In this document: positions 31,990 through 44,239 of the stretch, piece by piece
Position numbering within the stretch: the stretch's first letter is position 1
Layout of the letters: every line of letters starts with the position of its first letter
NCBI GenBank assembly: GCA_949775045.1
Contig: OX459095.1
Coordinates: forward strand, 37,694,809 to 37,758,808
Direction of reading: 5' to 3'
Length of the DNA stretch: 64,000 nt
From: Metridium senile
Taxonomy: Eukaryota; Cnidaria; Anthozoa; Actiniaria; Metridiidae
The notes under the pieces: model-generated
Seen by the model: only the letters and a program-made list of their open reading frames with translations
Database searches by the model: none
Told to the model about the DNA's origin: nothing
Made by a program: the position numbers and the translations under genes

Positions 31990-33300
31990 ATGACTGATAT
32001 TAATGATGTTGATGATAAAAATGGAGACAAATAACAATGATGACAATGACAACTAATAATGATTATAATGATGATGATGACAATAATAATGATTATAATG
32101 ATGATGATGACAATAATAATGATTAATGATGACAACAACAATAATAATGATTATAATGATGATGATGACAATAACAATAATAATGATTATAATGATGATG
32201 ATGACAATAACATTAATAATGATTATAATGATGATGATGACAATAACAATAATAATGATGATGATGACAATAACAATAAAAATGATGATGATGACAATAA
32301 CAATAATAATGATGATGATTATAATGATGATGATGATGACAATAACAATAAAAATGATGATGACAATAACAATAATGATTATAATGATGATGATGACAAT
32401 AATAATGATGATGATGACAATAACATTAATAATGATTATAATGATGATGATGACAATAACAATAATAATGATGATGATGACAATAACAATAAAAATGATG
32501 ATGATGACAATAACAATAATAATGATGATGATTATAATGATGATGATGATGACAATAACAATAAAAATGATGATGACAATAACAATAATGATTATAATGA
32601 TGATGATGACAATAATAATGATGATGATGACAATAACAATAATAATGATTATAATGATGTTGATGACAATAACAATAACAATAATGATTATAATGATGAT
32701 GACAATAACAATAATAATGATCATGATGACAATAACACTAATAAAGATTATAATGATGACGATGACAATAACAATAATAATGATGATGATGACAAAAACA
32801 ATAGTAATGATCAAAATGATGATGATGACAATAATGATTATAATGATGATGATGATGACAATAATAATGATGATGATGATGACAATAACAATAATGATTC
32901 ATGATTATAATGATGATGATGACAATAATAATGATGATGATGACAATAATAATGATGATGATGACAATAATAATGATTATAATGATGATGATGATGACAA
33001 TAACAATAATAATGATGATGATGATGATGATGACAATAACAATAAATAATGATTATAATGATTAATGATGACAATAACAATAATAATGATTATAATGATG
33101 ATGATAAGAATAATAATAATGATGATGATGATAATACCGGATAATAATTGTCATCATCATCATTATAATCATTATTATTATTGTCATCATCATCATTATA
33201 ATCATTATTATTGTTGTTGTCATCATTAATCATTATTATTGTCATCATCATCATTATAATCATTATTATTGTCATCATCATCATTATAATCATTATTAGT
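31990..33300. repeat. GATGATGATGACAATAACAAT compound microsatellite core
   Basis: About 1.1 kb of GAT, AAT, AAC and GAC triplets in longer repeated phrases; one phrase of about 220 bp recurs (32219-32440 and 32436-32650). At about 33140 the array turns to its reverse complement (TCATCATCATTATAATC), so the palindrome's centre is inside the array. The long ORFs of N/D or I/M composition are artefacts. Confidence 0.85.
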
Positions 33301-33871
33301 TGTCATTGTCATCATTGTTATTTGTCTCCATTTTTATCATCAACATCATTAATATCAGTCATAATTTATCATTGTTAGTATAATCATTATTATATCCCTA
33401 TATTTGCATATTATTATATTATCCTGATTCGCTTTACTTGACCTGATCAAATTATGGACTTTTTAAAAAGGAAAAAGTCACAAACCGGTTTCATTAATTC
33501 TGTTTTCAGTCATTTCTAGTTACAAAGAGATTTGAGGAGTATGGTCAGCGGTATGCACCATGAACTTATGCATACCAATATTGTAAACAGCCTGTAGAAA
33601 TTGTATTTTCAAAGCTACTGAATAGCCTCTACTGTACTCTTATTCAAAGTTTAGCGGTCTATCAGTCACGGATTTCCCAGCCAAATGGAAAGAAGCTTTG
33701 GGATCAGAATATTCGCTAATAATCAGATGGAATGTAAAGATAATGGTGAGCTCTTTCATCGCTAAGTGTTCAATCGTTTAAGAATCAGCTTTGAAACTAT
33801 CGTCCGATTGTCCCTGTTTGCTGCCTAGTTCAATATTTATTGATTGATAATTTCCCAGAACTAATCTGAAG

Positions 33872-34051
33872 ATGGACAAGTACTATTCATTCCTGCAAAA
33901 TGGTCTTGTCGTAGACAAAAGCGGGGCTAAAGGTGAGAAGAAGTTGTTGGATCTAAATTGGTACAAAGTTGCAAAACTGTGCTTACAAATGACCTCGAAT
34001 TGCAACATTTGTGAGATTTATGTTCAAAAACGATGCAAAAATAAAAAATAG
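33872..34051 (+). CDS. Small ORF in the right arm, counterpart of 31282-31467
   Basis: 59 codons. Relative to the left-arm copy, two residues are lost at the LDLN / WYKVAK position through an in-frame 6-bp deletion, one N-to-K change lies in the GEKKLL stretch, and one is at the end (KNKK). The reading frame is otherwise kept. Function unknown. Confidence 0.25.
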   Translation: MDKYYSFLQNGLVVDKSGAKGEKKLLDLNWYKVAKLCLQMTSNCNICEIYVQKRCKNKK

Positions 34052-34854
34052 AGACATTTAGCGTCATTACTTAACTGGTTTGGCAGTGATATCTTGTAAA
34101 CTAAGAAATATTTTTGATATTGAATGCGGGTATGTTTTCGTGTTTTCATGTAACCATGGTGTATTCATCATGAGATTTTATAGCAACCTCTGTCTTGCCA
34201 GAGCTGTACTTCTGCAATATGAAAAAACAATAGTTGCTCTGTTTGCAAACGTAAAATCGTTTAATTTGGATATATGACCAGTGTGCTAGAGCGCTTTCAA
34301 TTTGATCAATTTCAGCTTTTTAATAACTCAGAAAAACATGGCTCCTAACACAGGAAGCCCAAAATTAGGAAATGCAATTTATTTCATTTAAAATGCTGTT
34401 TTGTGTACAAGGGAAGATCAATTTCAATGACCAAACCCGAAAACTTGGATTAACGAACTAAAAATGTTGTTTTTGCCAACTGATTTTATCCATTAAATTG
34501 GATTTGAAATGTGGGTCATGAGCCACCAAAGATGTTGATGGCCCTAAAAAATCAGGAATAATGAGATTCCAAAACCTATTAGTATTTTTTGGATTAGTAC
34601 CTCAATACCTATTTGTGCATAGAATATTATGAGATTTGGTGAGGTTGGCCTGCCAAGGAATTTTTAATTTTCTTGATGTTTACAGAATACTGGTCTTAAA
34701 AGATTGAATTCATTTTTTCATAAAATGTAAGGTACTTTTTTAGATTAATTTAATTTAATAATAAAAGAGAGAACTTCATAGAAACACATTTTTTTTTACA
34801 GGATTTATATAATAATTTTGATGACTGATGACATTTTGAAGTTTCAGAGTTTTA

Positions 34855-35340
34855 TTACTAACATACATGTTTCAAGGTGTACCCACCTCATCTTCATTTC
34901 ACGGCCCTGAAATACTGTTTTATCGCAGGTATGTAGATGATTTTGTTTATTTAAAACTGAGAACGACTCGATAGAATTTGTGGAATACCTTAATGCATGA
35001 AAGGCATCCTAGCACACGAATTACAATGGAGAAAGAGGCCAATCACACCTTGCCCTTTGCTGATATTTGCATAGATAATTATAATGCCAAGTTCACGAAA
35101 ACCTCAGTCTATCGTAAGAAAACGGTTGTGGGGTTATTCACTAACTATCTAAGTTTTTCTCCTGAAATATACAAGATTAGTCTGATTAGGTCCCTCTTAG
35201 ACCGTATCTACAGAATTAATAACACATGGGCAGGTTTTCATGAAAATCTCAAGAAACTCAAAGGATATCTACTTGTTTTCCATCGCACTTAATTGATAAG
35301 TATGTCAAGGGCTACCTTGACAAGGTATTTATTCAACACG
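34855..35340 (+). pseudogene. Reverse-transcriptase relic, Penelope-like
   Basis: A YRRYVDDF motif at about 34920-34945 gives the RT catalytic YVDD box. Through two frame shifts it continues ENDSIEFVEYLNA, RHPSTRITMEKEANHTLPFA, DICIDN, TSVYRKKTVVGLFTNYLSFS, LIRSLLDRIYRINNTW and GFHENLKKLKGYL. The T(S/T)VYRK-T...GL-TN-(F/L)SF and (I/R)F--E-E----LPFLDV layout is that of Penelope-like elements or their close relatives. The end reads DKYVKGYLDKVF in another frame. 5' and 3' truncated. Confidence 0.5.
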
Positions 35341-35394
35341 TATAAAATCAATAATATGCTTAACATATGCTTAACATATGCTTAACATATGCTT

Positions 35395-36420
35395 CTCGCT
35401 GTTTTTTTGCTCCCCTTCAGGATGTCATCTTGGCACATGGGCTCAACATGATGATGTACGCTGATGACACACAGCTGTATGTTTCTATTGGTTCCATTGA
35501 TGAACGCCCATCTGTTTTATCTAAACTTGAAGTGTGTGTAAAGGACATTCTTGTCTAGTGCACTACAAATGTTCTAGTGTGTAATCCAGACAAGACAGAA
35601 ATTGTTCATCTGTCCTCTCGCTTCTCAAAGGTCAGTACTATCGATGGGCTCGACATCAATGGATTTAACATCTCACCTGTACCATCTGCACGCATCTTGG
35701 AGTAATAATGCACAATCATATACGGATGACGCAACACGTGAACAGAATTTGCAAATCAGCATTTTTCTCAGTAAGAAACATAGGAAGACTATGGAAATAC
35801 CTAGACAGAAAAAACCTAGAACGACTTGTACATGCTTTTATAACTTCTAAATTGGATTTCTGTAACAGCCTGCTAGTGGGACTGCCTGACACCGAAATCT
35901 CCAAACTCCAACGTGTCCAAAACACCGCTGCAAGGCTTGTCACCGGAATAAAGAGGAATGACCCAATCACACCTATACTACAACAACATCACTGGCTTCC
36001 CATTAAATCTAGAATAGACTTTAAGATTTTAACGACTGTTTACAAAGCACTCCATAATCTGACTCCTGAATATATAACTGAACTTTTGACCCTGTATAAA
36101 CCGTCACGCTGTCTTCACTCTGAAACAAGAACTTATTGGTAGTAAAAATACTTACACTCAGGCGTTTGGCAATAGATTATTTGCAGCCGCTGCACCTCAC
36201 TTATGGAATACACTGCCTCTGCCTATAAGAAACTCTAACTCCTTAAATTCATTTAAATCATCACTTAAGACTTTTTTGTTCCGCAAAGATTTTGATTCGC
36301 AATCAACCTAGTTTAATTTTTGATTTTACTTGTAAATAGTGTGTTTCCTTTGTTGAAATATTTATTGTAAAAGCATCGAAACTTTGTATTTTGCTCAATA
36401 AATTATTATATTATTATTAT
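35395..36420 (+). pseudogene. 5'-truncated non-LTR retrotransposon (CR1/L2-like) reverse transcriptase end
   Basis: It contains MMMYADDTQLYVSI (the YADD box), VCNPDKTEIVHLSS, ARILGV, RLWKYLDRKNLERLVHAFIT, SKLDFCNSLL, LPDTEISKLQRVQNTAARLV and HHWLPIKSRIDFKILTTVYK, then ALHNLTPEYITELL. This order and the HWLPI...R--FK-L---YKAL--L-P-Y box are diagnostic for CR1/L2-group LINEs. Stops at 35558 and near 36141 and several frame changes break it. It ends in an ATT-rich tail at 36400-36510. Confidence 0.7.
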
Positions 36421-36510
36421 ATTATTATTAAATTACTATTATATTATTATTATTCAATTATTCAATTATTATTATTCAATTATTATTATTAAATTATTAA
36501 ATTATTATTA
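36400..36510. repeat. (ATT)n array between two LINE fragments
   Basis: TTATTA units, probably the microsatellite tail of the upstream CR1/L2-like element. Confidence 0.75.
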
Positions 36511-36512
36511 TA

Positions 36513-38125
36513 TACTCCCAACAATATCCAAAGTATTTGAAAAAATTATATGTGAATTACTAACTGATCATTTGGAACAAAACAGTCTATTGTCCGACTA
36601 CCAATTTGGCTTCAGGAAAAAAAAAAATACAACACTAGCAATTCTCGAATTTTCTAACAAAATTATTGAAGCAATAGATGATGGTAAAAATGCGGTTGGA
36701 ATATTCTTAGATTTATCAAAAGCATTTGATTCTGTTAATCATAAAATTCTACTACACAAACTCACTCATTATGGCATTAATAACGAAACTCTCAAATGGT
36801 TTGAAAGTTACTTAAGTAATCGAAAGCAATTTGTTACAATAGATGGCAAAACCTCATTTATTATCAATAACATGTGGTGTCCCTCAGAGCTCTATTCTTG
36901 GACCACTTTTATTCCTCATTTACATCAACGAATCCAAATTTGCTGTACGAAATGTCCACTTTGTTCTGTACGCCGATGATATAAATTTGCTATTCTGTCA
37001 CAAATCATTAAAAAAAATTGAATCAGAATTGAACAAGGAACTAAAGAGTCTCGTGGAATGGCTCCATACAAATAAACTCACGGTTAATACTACAAAAACA
37101 AAGCTTATCCACTTTACTACAAAACAGAGAATGAAAGGCACAATGGCTAACACGCCAGACTTTGTAATATCCTTAAGACAAGGAGAACCTATTGAAAAGG
37201 TATCTCACACTAAATTTCTAGGTATTAATAGTACTTGATGAAAATTTGAATTGGAAATATCATATCGAATTATTGTGTAAAAAAAATGCAAAATCAACTG
37301 GGATTCTTTATAGGTCTAGACAACACCTTAATCTACCTATTTTAAAAAGCCTTTACTATAACCTTATATATTCATATATTTCATATGCAGCTCTTACCTG
37401 GGGTAATAACTATAAGTCAAGGCTTATGCCCCTATATATACTGCAAAAACGCGCATTACGAACCATTACATATTCTGCCAGCAGAGAACCGAGTAGACAA
37501 CTCTTTCAAAAGCTTGAAATCTTAAATATTTTTGAAATTGCTAAACCTTAATCTGCTGAATTTGTCTATGACCACTCGCAAAATCAACTTCCTGATATGT
37601 TCTCCTGCTATTTCCAAGATATTAATACCAGTCACCATTATAATACAAGATCAAAATCCAAAAACAATTTATTTCTTCCTCGTGTGAATCTAAATTACGG
37701 AAAATTTGGTATAAAATTCTCAGCTGTCAAAGTGTGGAATGACCTCCCACTTGCAATTAAAAAGTCAATTTCTAAAAAAACCTTCAAAAACAAATTAAAA
37801 AAGCATTTCCTTTCACAGACATAATTAAATTTTAACTATATGTCAGATATTTGATTTTTTTGTTCGTATTTGTATACCTAATATATAGTTTATTCATTAT
37901 AACTTCATTATAATAACTATTAATTTTAGATTATAATTCCCATTGTTTCTGTGACCTGTAAATATTCCTGTTTTGTATTTAGAGTAAGGGTGTTTGATAC
38001 TAGTGTTAACCCTAGGGGTTGTTTATCAAACACTTTCCACCTTCCTATATTATCTTAATTTCTTGTTTGTAAATTTCTTGTGTGGAAAATAAAAACCATG
38101 AACCAAACCATGAACCGTGAACCAT
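36513..38125 (+). pseudogene. 5'-truncated non-LTR retrotransposon with RT domain (frameshifted)
   Basis: It starts LPTISKVFEKIICELL, then DYQFGFRKKKNTTLAI, GIFLDLSKAFDSVNHKILL, a frame shift near 36885, CGVPQSSILGPLLFLIYINE, VLYADDINLLF (YADD), LVEWLHTNKLTVNTTKTKLI and HTKFLGI. Another shift near 37225 leads to LDENLNWKYHI, SYISYAALTWGNN and LQKRALRTI, and the carboxyl part (RSKSKNNLFLPRVN, VKVWNDLP) ends at 37824. All major RT blocks are readable, including the catalytic FLDLSKAFD and YADD. The jockey/CR1-related clade cannot be fixed by eye. The 3' UTR runs to about 38090, followed by CCATGAACC-type tail repeats. Confidence 0.75.
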
Positions 38126-38129
38126 CCTT

Positions 38130-40299
38130 GCAAAGAACTACGCATCGTACAAGCACTTTCGTATCAATCTCGAGATGTTCTTGAATGACACTGGTAGTTG
38201 GGTCATGATTCACTGATTGTCGAGAACTTTGAAATACTTCTTGACTTTCATGTTATAGTTGTGTTGCCTCATTTTTTTATACTCAGTTTATATTATAAAA
38301 TGATCTCAATTTAGTCCAGAATAGAAACAACAATAATGGACAGTCCTTGGAGACATGATGTAAATGATTGAGTAGAATAAAATCTCCGAGGCTTAATTCC
38401 TCTCGATCGTTAAAGTTGTATATAATATAATATATATCAGATACTTTTAAGTTACTAGTTTCTTAATATATTATACATACTTGTTTCAGTGCTCGCATCA
38501 ATCACTTCTTTTATCACGTTGTATTTTGTTATCATGCATATCGCTACAAACAGCCTCACTGCATACGGGATTACTACAAGTATTCTTTTTACCCAAGAAC
38601 CATTGCAGGAAATTATGTCATATTCCTCTTTATCAAACTTTAAAAAAGCTATCTCTAATTTATAAGAACACAATTTTATACACCGTCCAATTAATTAACA
38701 CTGACCAATTATATTATTATACTATTTATCATAGTATTATGAAATTTTAATTTCTTTAATCTTAATTCTAACGAAGTCTGTAGAACTCTACTAAGAGTGA
38801 AGACTTATCTGGTAAATAAATAAATAAATAAATATCAAAAAATATAATATGTAATAAAATGTTTACCTTTCTGTGCTTTCTTTCTTCATCGTTACGAGGA
38901 ATAGGAGGGAGAGTAGAGAATGAGAGATGGTGAACAGAGGGAGCCCACGCAGGAGAGAAAAAGAAATAATGAATCAATAATTTCAAAGTATGGATGTGTG
39001 GGTATCCGATTTATCGCTTTTTAATTTCGTTCAGAAACTGCTTTCCTCTTTAACATTTTGTTGTTTAGTTAATGTTTAGAACATACGATAACGTCAGAAC
39101 TGAAATAAATAAAAGATAAATAAACTGAGGTAACCAAAGTTTAGATTCCATTTTGATTTTGTGGCACATGAAATTAAAAAAAGAGATACTAAACCCATAG
39201 AGACAATAATTTATTCAAGTTGAAAGCTTTACTCTGATGTCAATTTGAAAGACACAGAGAGCTAAATTGAATTGTTAAAGACAAAATGGCAAACAAAAGG
39301 GAATAAACAGAAGGGTATAAAAAAATTGCACCATACCTCTTTGGCGCGTGCAAATCTGTGTAAGTGTCAGAATCTCGATTATTTCAAGATTGTGCAGATC
39401 CCTATATTTGCTATACGGGTATGTGCCGCCCTATAGGGTATGGTTTTTTGGCTTTTAGGTCTTCGATAGGGTAAGGATTTTGTCTGGGATAGGGTTAAGG
39501 TTTCTAGCTGGTAAAGGTTTTCGATGATGTTTTAGTCTGAAATAGGATACGTCCATCGGAACTGAAACAATTTAAATTCAATTGAAAAACTGTCCTTTTA
39601 AGTCCTAAAAAGAAATGTTAGGTCCGGGATAGGGTCAGGGTGTTAATTATATAGGTCCCGCTGGCACACCCCTACCCAAGTAATTGACTACTTATTAACC
39701 TTGCAAATGTATTTCCTAACAAAGATATCGAAATTGAAGTTGACGAGCCGACGACTTGTAGTGAATAATAACGATATAACACTGTAATGATTTATTATGA
39801 AAGTTTATTGGTTTTTTTTTTTGGTTTCAAACTATATAATACTGTAAAATAGTTCTCTCCGTAACAAAAACAATAAACCAACTAAACGTACATAACTTTG
39901 TCTTAATTCTCGTTGAATGTCTCTAGATGTTTTTAATAAAACCAAGTATATCAACATACAGACGTTCAGCTTTAGCTTTATTCTGTAAATATTACCTGTC
40001 GGCGGTCACGGCTGTAATTGGAACATTAAAATATACTCATCTATCTATTATTACAAAATTTTATTTAGTTCAACATTTGCCCACAGGCAGCCCAGGCACT
40101 CCACATGAGGATCGTATTATTATTATGATTGATAAAAAAATATCTAAAAACGAATGCGATTTTTTGCCTTCTAGTGCACTCTTATGTATGGGTACCTGTA
40201 GATGCATGTGCTATCATTCCGCAGTGTGCACGTGCCACCTATAGTCCTCTGACAACGACAATGTTTTTATTTCACTTAAAGAATTACATATATTATACA
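38130..40299. other. No gene supported; repeat debris
   Basis: A few tail-like AAATAAATAAATA units lie at 38813-38832. From 39400 to 39660 there are phrases of GATAGGGTAAGG / GATAGGGTTAAGG composition; similar ones occur at 63300-63380. No coding region convinces me. Confidence 0.3.
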
Positions 40300-40521
40300 C
40301 AGGGGCGGCGAAAGATGAAAATATTTGGGGGGGGGGGGGGGCAGTAAGTTAATATTTGGGGGGGCAGTAAGTTAAGTTAGTAAAAATGCTAGAAATAGGA
40401 TGTCATGCGTCGTTTATGATTAATGTGAGCCATTGAGCCATATTTTACACAAAAATTAGCATGGGGGGATGGGGGGGGGGGGGGGGGGGGTGGTGGTGCC
40501 TCCCTGGTTCCGCCGCCCCTG
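40300..40521. mobile_element. G-run MITE with CAGGGGCGGCG ends and a 5-bp duplication
   Basis: The left end CAGGGGCGGCG (40300) is mirrored by CGCCGCCCCTG ending at 40521. ATACA flanks both sides (40295-40299 and 40522-40526). Inside are two G-rich runs (40326-40342 and 40466-40490). Confidence 0.6.
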
Positions 40522-40982
40522 ATACAAACACAATATTTTTTTTTAAACTTTCATATAGCGTGATCATGCTTACTAGAATAAACTTAGCTAGTAAGCTTCA
40601 AAAAGGTATTGTCATTTGGTCAGCGGTCAGCGACCAGTTAAGATGGCGCTTTTAACCGCTCCTCAAATTTGAGCTAAAATCTTCCCAGTCTTTCAATATT
40701 TTCTGCATTCGTATTCTGATTTTGTGTATTGTTCATCGTTTTATTCTGTAATGGATGAAAAACTGCTTCAGGAAATTATCGTGATAACTATTCAGATCTA
40801 CAGAAGAAAGTCAAAAACCTTGAAACTGGAGATAATGATGTGAACAAACTTATTATAAATTTTGAATAAATATTTTTGTGACAAATAGTGCACCTCATAA
40901 TTTCCTCCAACTCCTCCTTAGGTGATTTGGTGACTAGTGCTGGTAGCACATCACCATTACCGTGCTAAGTGCTACGCAATAA

Positions 40983-41219
40983 TTGGCTGCATTCGATATT
41001 CCTTGCATTGAGCAGTGGAATGCCACTCCAGGTAACCGTGCTATATGCACACTATGCAGAACCAGTGCGCCCTACAAAACAGTCCCTATCATCAGGGGTA
41101 TAGCATCAATACTTGGGCAAGAGGTGGAAAACAGCACAAGTGTAGACAGTGATGATCATCACAGTGATCGAGACAGAGATGACAGTGATGATGATCTACC
41201 ACATGTTGATTTTTTGTAA
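40983..41219 (+). CDS. Unrecognised ORF with acidic D/S tail
   Basis: The open frame includes NRAICTLCRTSAPYKTVP (a CTLC pair) and ends in a very acidic, histidine-containing tail (DRDRDDSDDDLPHV). There is no clear ATG and no splice context. It could be a terminal exon of an unknown gene. Low support. Confidence 0.2.
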   Translation: MAAFDIPCIEQWNATPGNRAICTLCRTSAPYKTVPIIRGIASILGQEVENSTSVDSDDHHSDRDRDDSDDDLPHVDFL

Positions 41220-42070
41220 GGAAAAACAACACACAATCATGCACATGAACCAGTACAGGTAGCACAAGCTTACCTTCTTTGATCATCTTTAATTTAGTTT
41301 GCACTATGTTATTTTTGAGGAGAGAAATAGCAGCAAATAAGTTGAAATGTACAAGAAGCTACTTATGTATATTAAAATTATTTATAAAATAATTTTATAA
41401 TCGAACTTGTAAGACTGACAATGTGAAAAACTGACAGTGTAAAAAACTTGCTGTAAGCTTGGGTTACCTGCCATATAAATGCAAGTCAAGCTCGAAAACA
41501 TTAGTGGACACTTCAGAATGTCTTTTCGATATTTATCGGAAGGAAATGCACCATGTAAAATCTGGTTAGGATTTGGATGTAGGCTACATAGGTTATTCCA
41601 ATAGTAAGCACGCAATTCTAGATGACGGGATGCTTAAAAAAGGCTACGAGAGTGGAAAAGATCACAAAGACGGCTTGCCGGTTTTTTGCATGAGCAAGCC
41701 CGAAAAAAAAACGGTCGAGTGACAAAATTGAAGGTAAGATAATTTGACACTAATATCAAATACAATGTACTATTAGAGTGGGGACATTAACCTGTGAAAC
41801 AAAGAAAGCAAAGTACTCAGTGACTTCTAAACATGGTTTCGTTCGATCGTTCTCGATCGTTTTCGATTATATGGAAACCTGGCTTAAAGGCACCTCGTTT
41901 TTACGGACAGTAAAGAAATTGTTGTTGAACCAAAACTATTAAAAAATTATGCACAGTAACTCCCGATACTGAGAGCTCTTGTTGTTGCCTGATGTACTGA
42001 TCAACTGTCGGATATTTATACCGGCATGGTTCCTTATAACTAAACTGTACACTTGTCCTTATTTTGTATG
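41220..42070. other. No gene supported
   Basis: Short frames only. A phrase near 41607-41740 (ILDDGMLKKGYESGKDHKDG then a GTAAGATAA donor-like end) has coding-like composition but no defined start. Confidence 0.25.
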
Positions 42071-42071
42071 A

Positions 42072-42263
42072 AAAAAAACCCGAAGTTCGTCGGAATCAGA
42101 TAGTAAAACAAAAAAGGCGAGAAAGGAAAACCAAGACGAAAGGGTCAATGAGAAGGTTGAGAATCTATCAACTGCACACGGTGAGAAGTGGAGTCGTAGT
42201 GATTACCGTCTGTGGGCTACTGCTATTGTGAATATCATACAACTATTGAATATACCATGATTT
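42072..42263 (+). CDS. Hypothetical exon fragment of a cnidarian family protein
   Basis: The frame reads KTRSSSESDSKTKKARKEN and then TAHGEKWSRSDYRLWATAIV, ending at a stop near 42260. The HG-K-S---YRLWA--I block is familiar from a repeated cnidarian family in which it is followed by a PP--P-F motif; that motif is absent here. The upstream part is S/K-rich and disordered. Probably a solo exon or relic. Confidence 0.35.
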
Positions 42264-43315
42264 GTTTTAAAACTTTTTAGTGCGAACTACATGCAAAAAA
42301 GAAGAGAAAACAGTTTTTTTTTACTATAATGACATTAGGATTATGGTGTCCATTCAAGCTACAATACACCACCTGATTTCCCCCACTTCCGTAAAAAAGA
42401 AAAGTGAAATGCAGCTCAACAAGCATCGTCATCAAAATCGCCATTGCCATCTACTAAACCGGTATTCGAATAGAGTAGTTTTTGCCGTAATGCGAAACAA
42501 ACAAACAAAACAAGACTTTGTCATCGAATAACAATATTGGTCAGTCCCAACACAAAATATTGAAGTGTGGGTCTAACTTACATCGTAGCATAATTGTTGG
42601 CTCTTTTTAGTAGTGATATATTTACTGTTTTACAGTACAGTAAAAAAGAACATGCTAGTGTTTAGTTTTACATGTTTGTTTATTCATGTTTTCAGGGAGT
42701 TCGCACTGTTACTCTCTCATGCATGTCAGTTTGTTTCGTGTTACGTAACTGATAAATGCATTATTAAAAGCGAGTAAAATTTACTCTACTTTTGGAGTAA
42801 AAGCATGTGTGAGTTAATTTTACTATACATATAGATGCATAGAGTTAAATTGACTCTGTTTTTGGAGTAATGTTAGATGGAGTTGATTTTACTCCACCTT
42901 CCTTCTATTCCATTATTTTTTTTATTCTGGGGCTTCTTGGAATACTTATGCATTATTATGAATCCTTCTAACATCGTTGTGTCCTACTAAATTAATAATT
43001 AAACAGCTGCCTGCATGTAAGCCTTCTCTGCTAAAGTTCCTAAGGCTATGTCTACTTATTATAAATTACTACATCGATATTTTACATCAACATGGTAGAT
43101 CGAATTTACAAATTCGTTTTTACTATTTACTTTCCTTATCCAAGGTGGTATATAGCATCCTACGCAAGCAACACACCGCAATTCGGACTTTCTTTCTACA
43201 TTTCTTCCTTTGTTGAGAATTATCGACAGAGGGGTCTGATAATTAGTTATCATTCCTAATTGGGGGTGTTTCCGTTTGAAATTCAGTTTTCGGCGCCAAC
43301 AGTAACGACCTAAGA
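42264..43315. other. No gene; palindromic GAGTAAAATTTACTC repeats
   Basis: At 42770-42900 three diverged copies of a unit, each an inverted pair (GAGTAAAATTTACTC then TTTTTGGAGTAA), lie in tandem. The rest is AT-rich and non-coding. Confidence 0.45.
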
Positions 43316-43857
43316 TGGAGAGTCGTTAGGATGCGCTATGCTCTGCGATATCCTTACCATCTAATTTCATCAGAGCTTGATATGTTGGAAGCCTCTGTCC
43401 GGAGATTTCTTAAACGTTTTAGCGTATTTGGTGATATAGCCCCTTACCGATTAGGACGGCCTGACATCTCGACTATTCTAGCTCCACCACAGACGTATGT
43501 TATAATGGAGTATGTATTGATGCACCCAAAAGCATTTATCAAAGAGATGATTGGGCATTTAGTAGACGCAACATCAACATCCTTTTGCTAGGCAGAGAGT
43601 CTACGTAATGTGCTTAGACGGAATGGTATTACCCGTAAACGCGTAAGTTAATATCTTTTTATTGCAATACAGTATATGTTTTAGATGATTGTTTTCAGTC
43701 GGGTTTGTAGTTATAGTTGTATGTTTGAAATATTTCTATACATTTCAGTTGAAAAGGGTTTCTCTTCGAAAACGCTATGGCCTGGTTAATTTTTTCAAGC
43801 AAATAGTGGCAGTCTATCGTCCAGAAGAACTAGTTTTTCTTGATGAATCGTTTTATG
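43316..43857 (+). pseudogene. Tc1/IS630-like (DDE_3) transposase relic, two exons
   Basis: Exon 1 (to 43643) reads WRVVRMRYALRYPYHLI, SSELDMLEASVRRFLKRFSV, PYRLGRPD, ILAPPQTYVIMEYVLMHPKA and, after an in-frame TAG (43589-43591), LRNVLRRNGITRKR, then a GTAAGT donor. Exon 2 (43749-43857) reads FFKQIVAVYRPEELVFLDES followed by FY and GTAAGT. FLDES is the D-containing second catalytic block of DDE_3 transposases, and the upstream part is the HTH/linker. The N-terminal WR---L-Y--------I-EL-(M/L)SE-SVRRF is typical of a cnidarian IS630/Tc1 lineage. The remainder with the final acidic residue is not found. Confidence 0.55.
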
Positions 43858-44239
43858 TAAGTATCAATCAATAACGAATAACTTTACTATAAAGAATAAG
43901 GATTTAAATAGACCTCCATGTTGTTACTGAAGAGAGCATTTAGTTATTTAATAATCTTGCACGAAATCATGGACAAACTGAATGCACATATAGTCTATAT
44001 AAAATTATTTGTACGGAGTTGGCATCTCTTTTCAATTCGAACAAAAGATGATTTATATTATGTTGTTGCTGCAGTAGAGTGCTTACACTAGAGCGAAATC
44101 ACTAGAACCATGAAATAAAAACAAAATAGTAGAAATAACTAATATATTTTAAGGAAATATTTTCTAAAGGAGCGCCGATCACCCTTTACACTTCGACAGA
44201 AAGTCCGGGAAAGTAGTCAAATTTGCGCACCTCGCTACG

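Larger units (their letters stand above)
30808..34703. mobile_element. 3.9-kb inverted repeat (arms ~1.2-1.4 kb) around a microsatellite core
   Basis: The left arm (about 30808-32130) is reproduced in inverted orientation at about 33140-34703 with high identity. Examples are GGCAAAAACAACATTTTTAG / its complement near 34450, and TTGGCAGGCCAACCTC / GAGGTTGGCCTGCCAA at the outer ends. The right arm carries about 165 bp (34300-34460) absent from the left. No target duplication was identified. The arms contain no recognised transposase; only a 59-61-codon frame is preserved in both. It may be a long foldback element or a locally duplicated inverted segment. Confidence 0.7.

Noticed and set aside
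32053..33080. N/D-rich and I/M/V-rich ORFs up to 307 codons
   Set aside because: Pure by-products of the GAT/AAT/AAC microsatellite on both strands.
39400..39660. Telomere-like GGGTTAGG repeats
   Set aside because: The phrases GATAGGGTTAAGG are irregular and separated by unique sequence; not a telomeric array.
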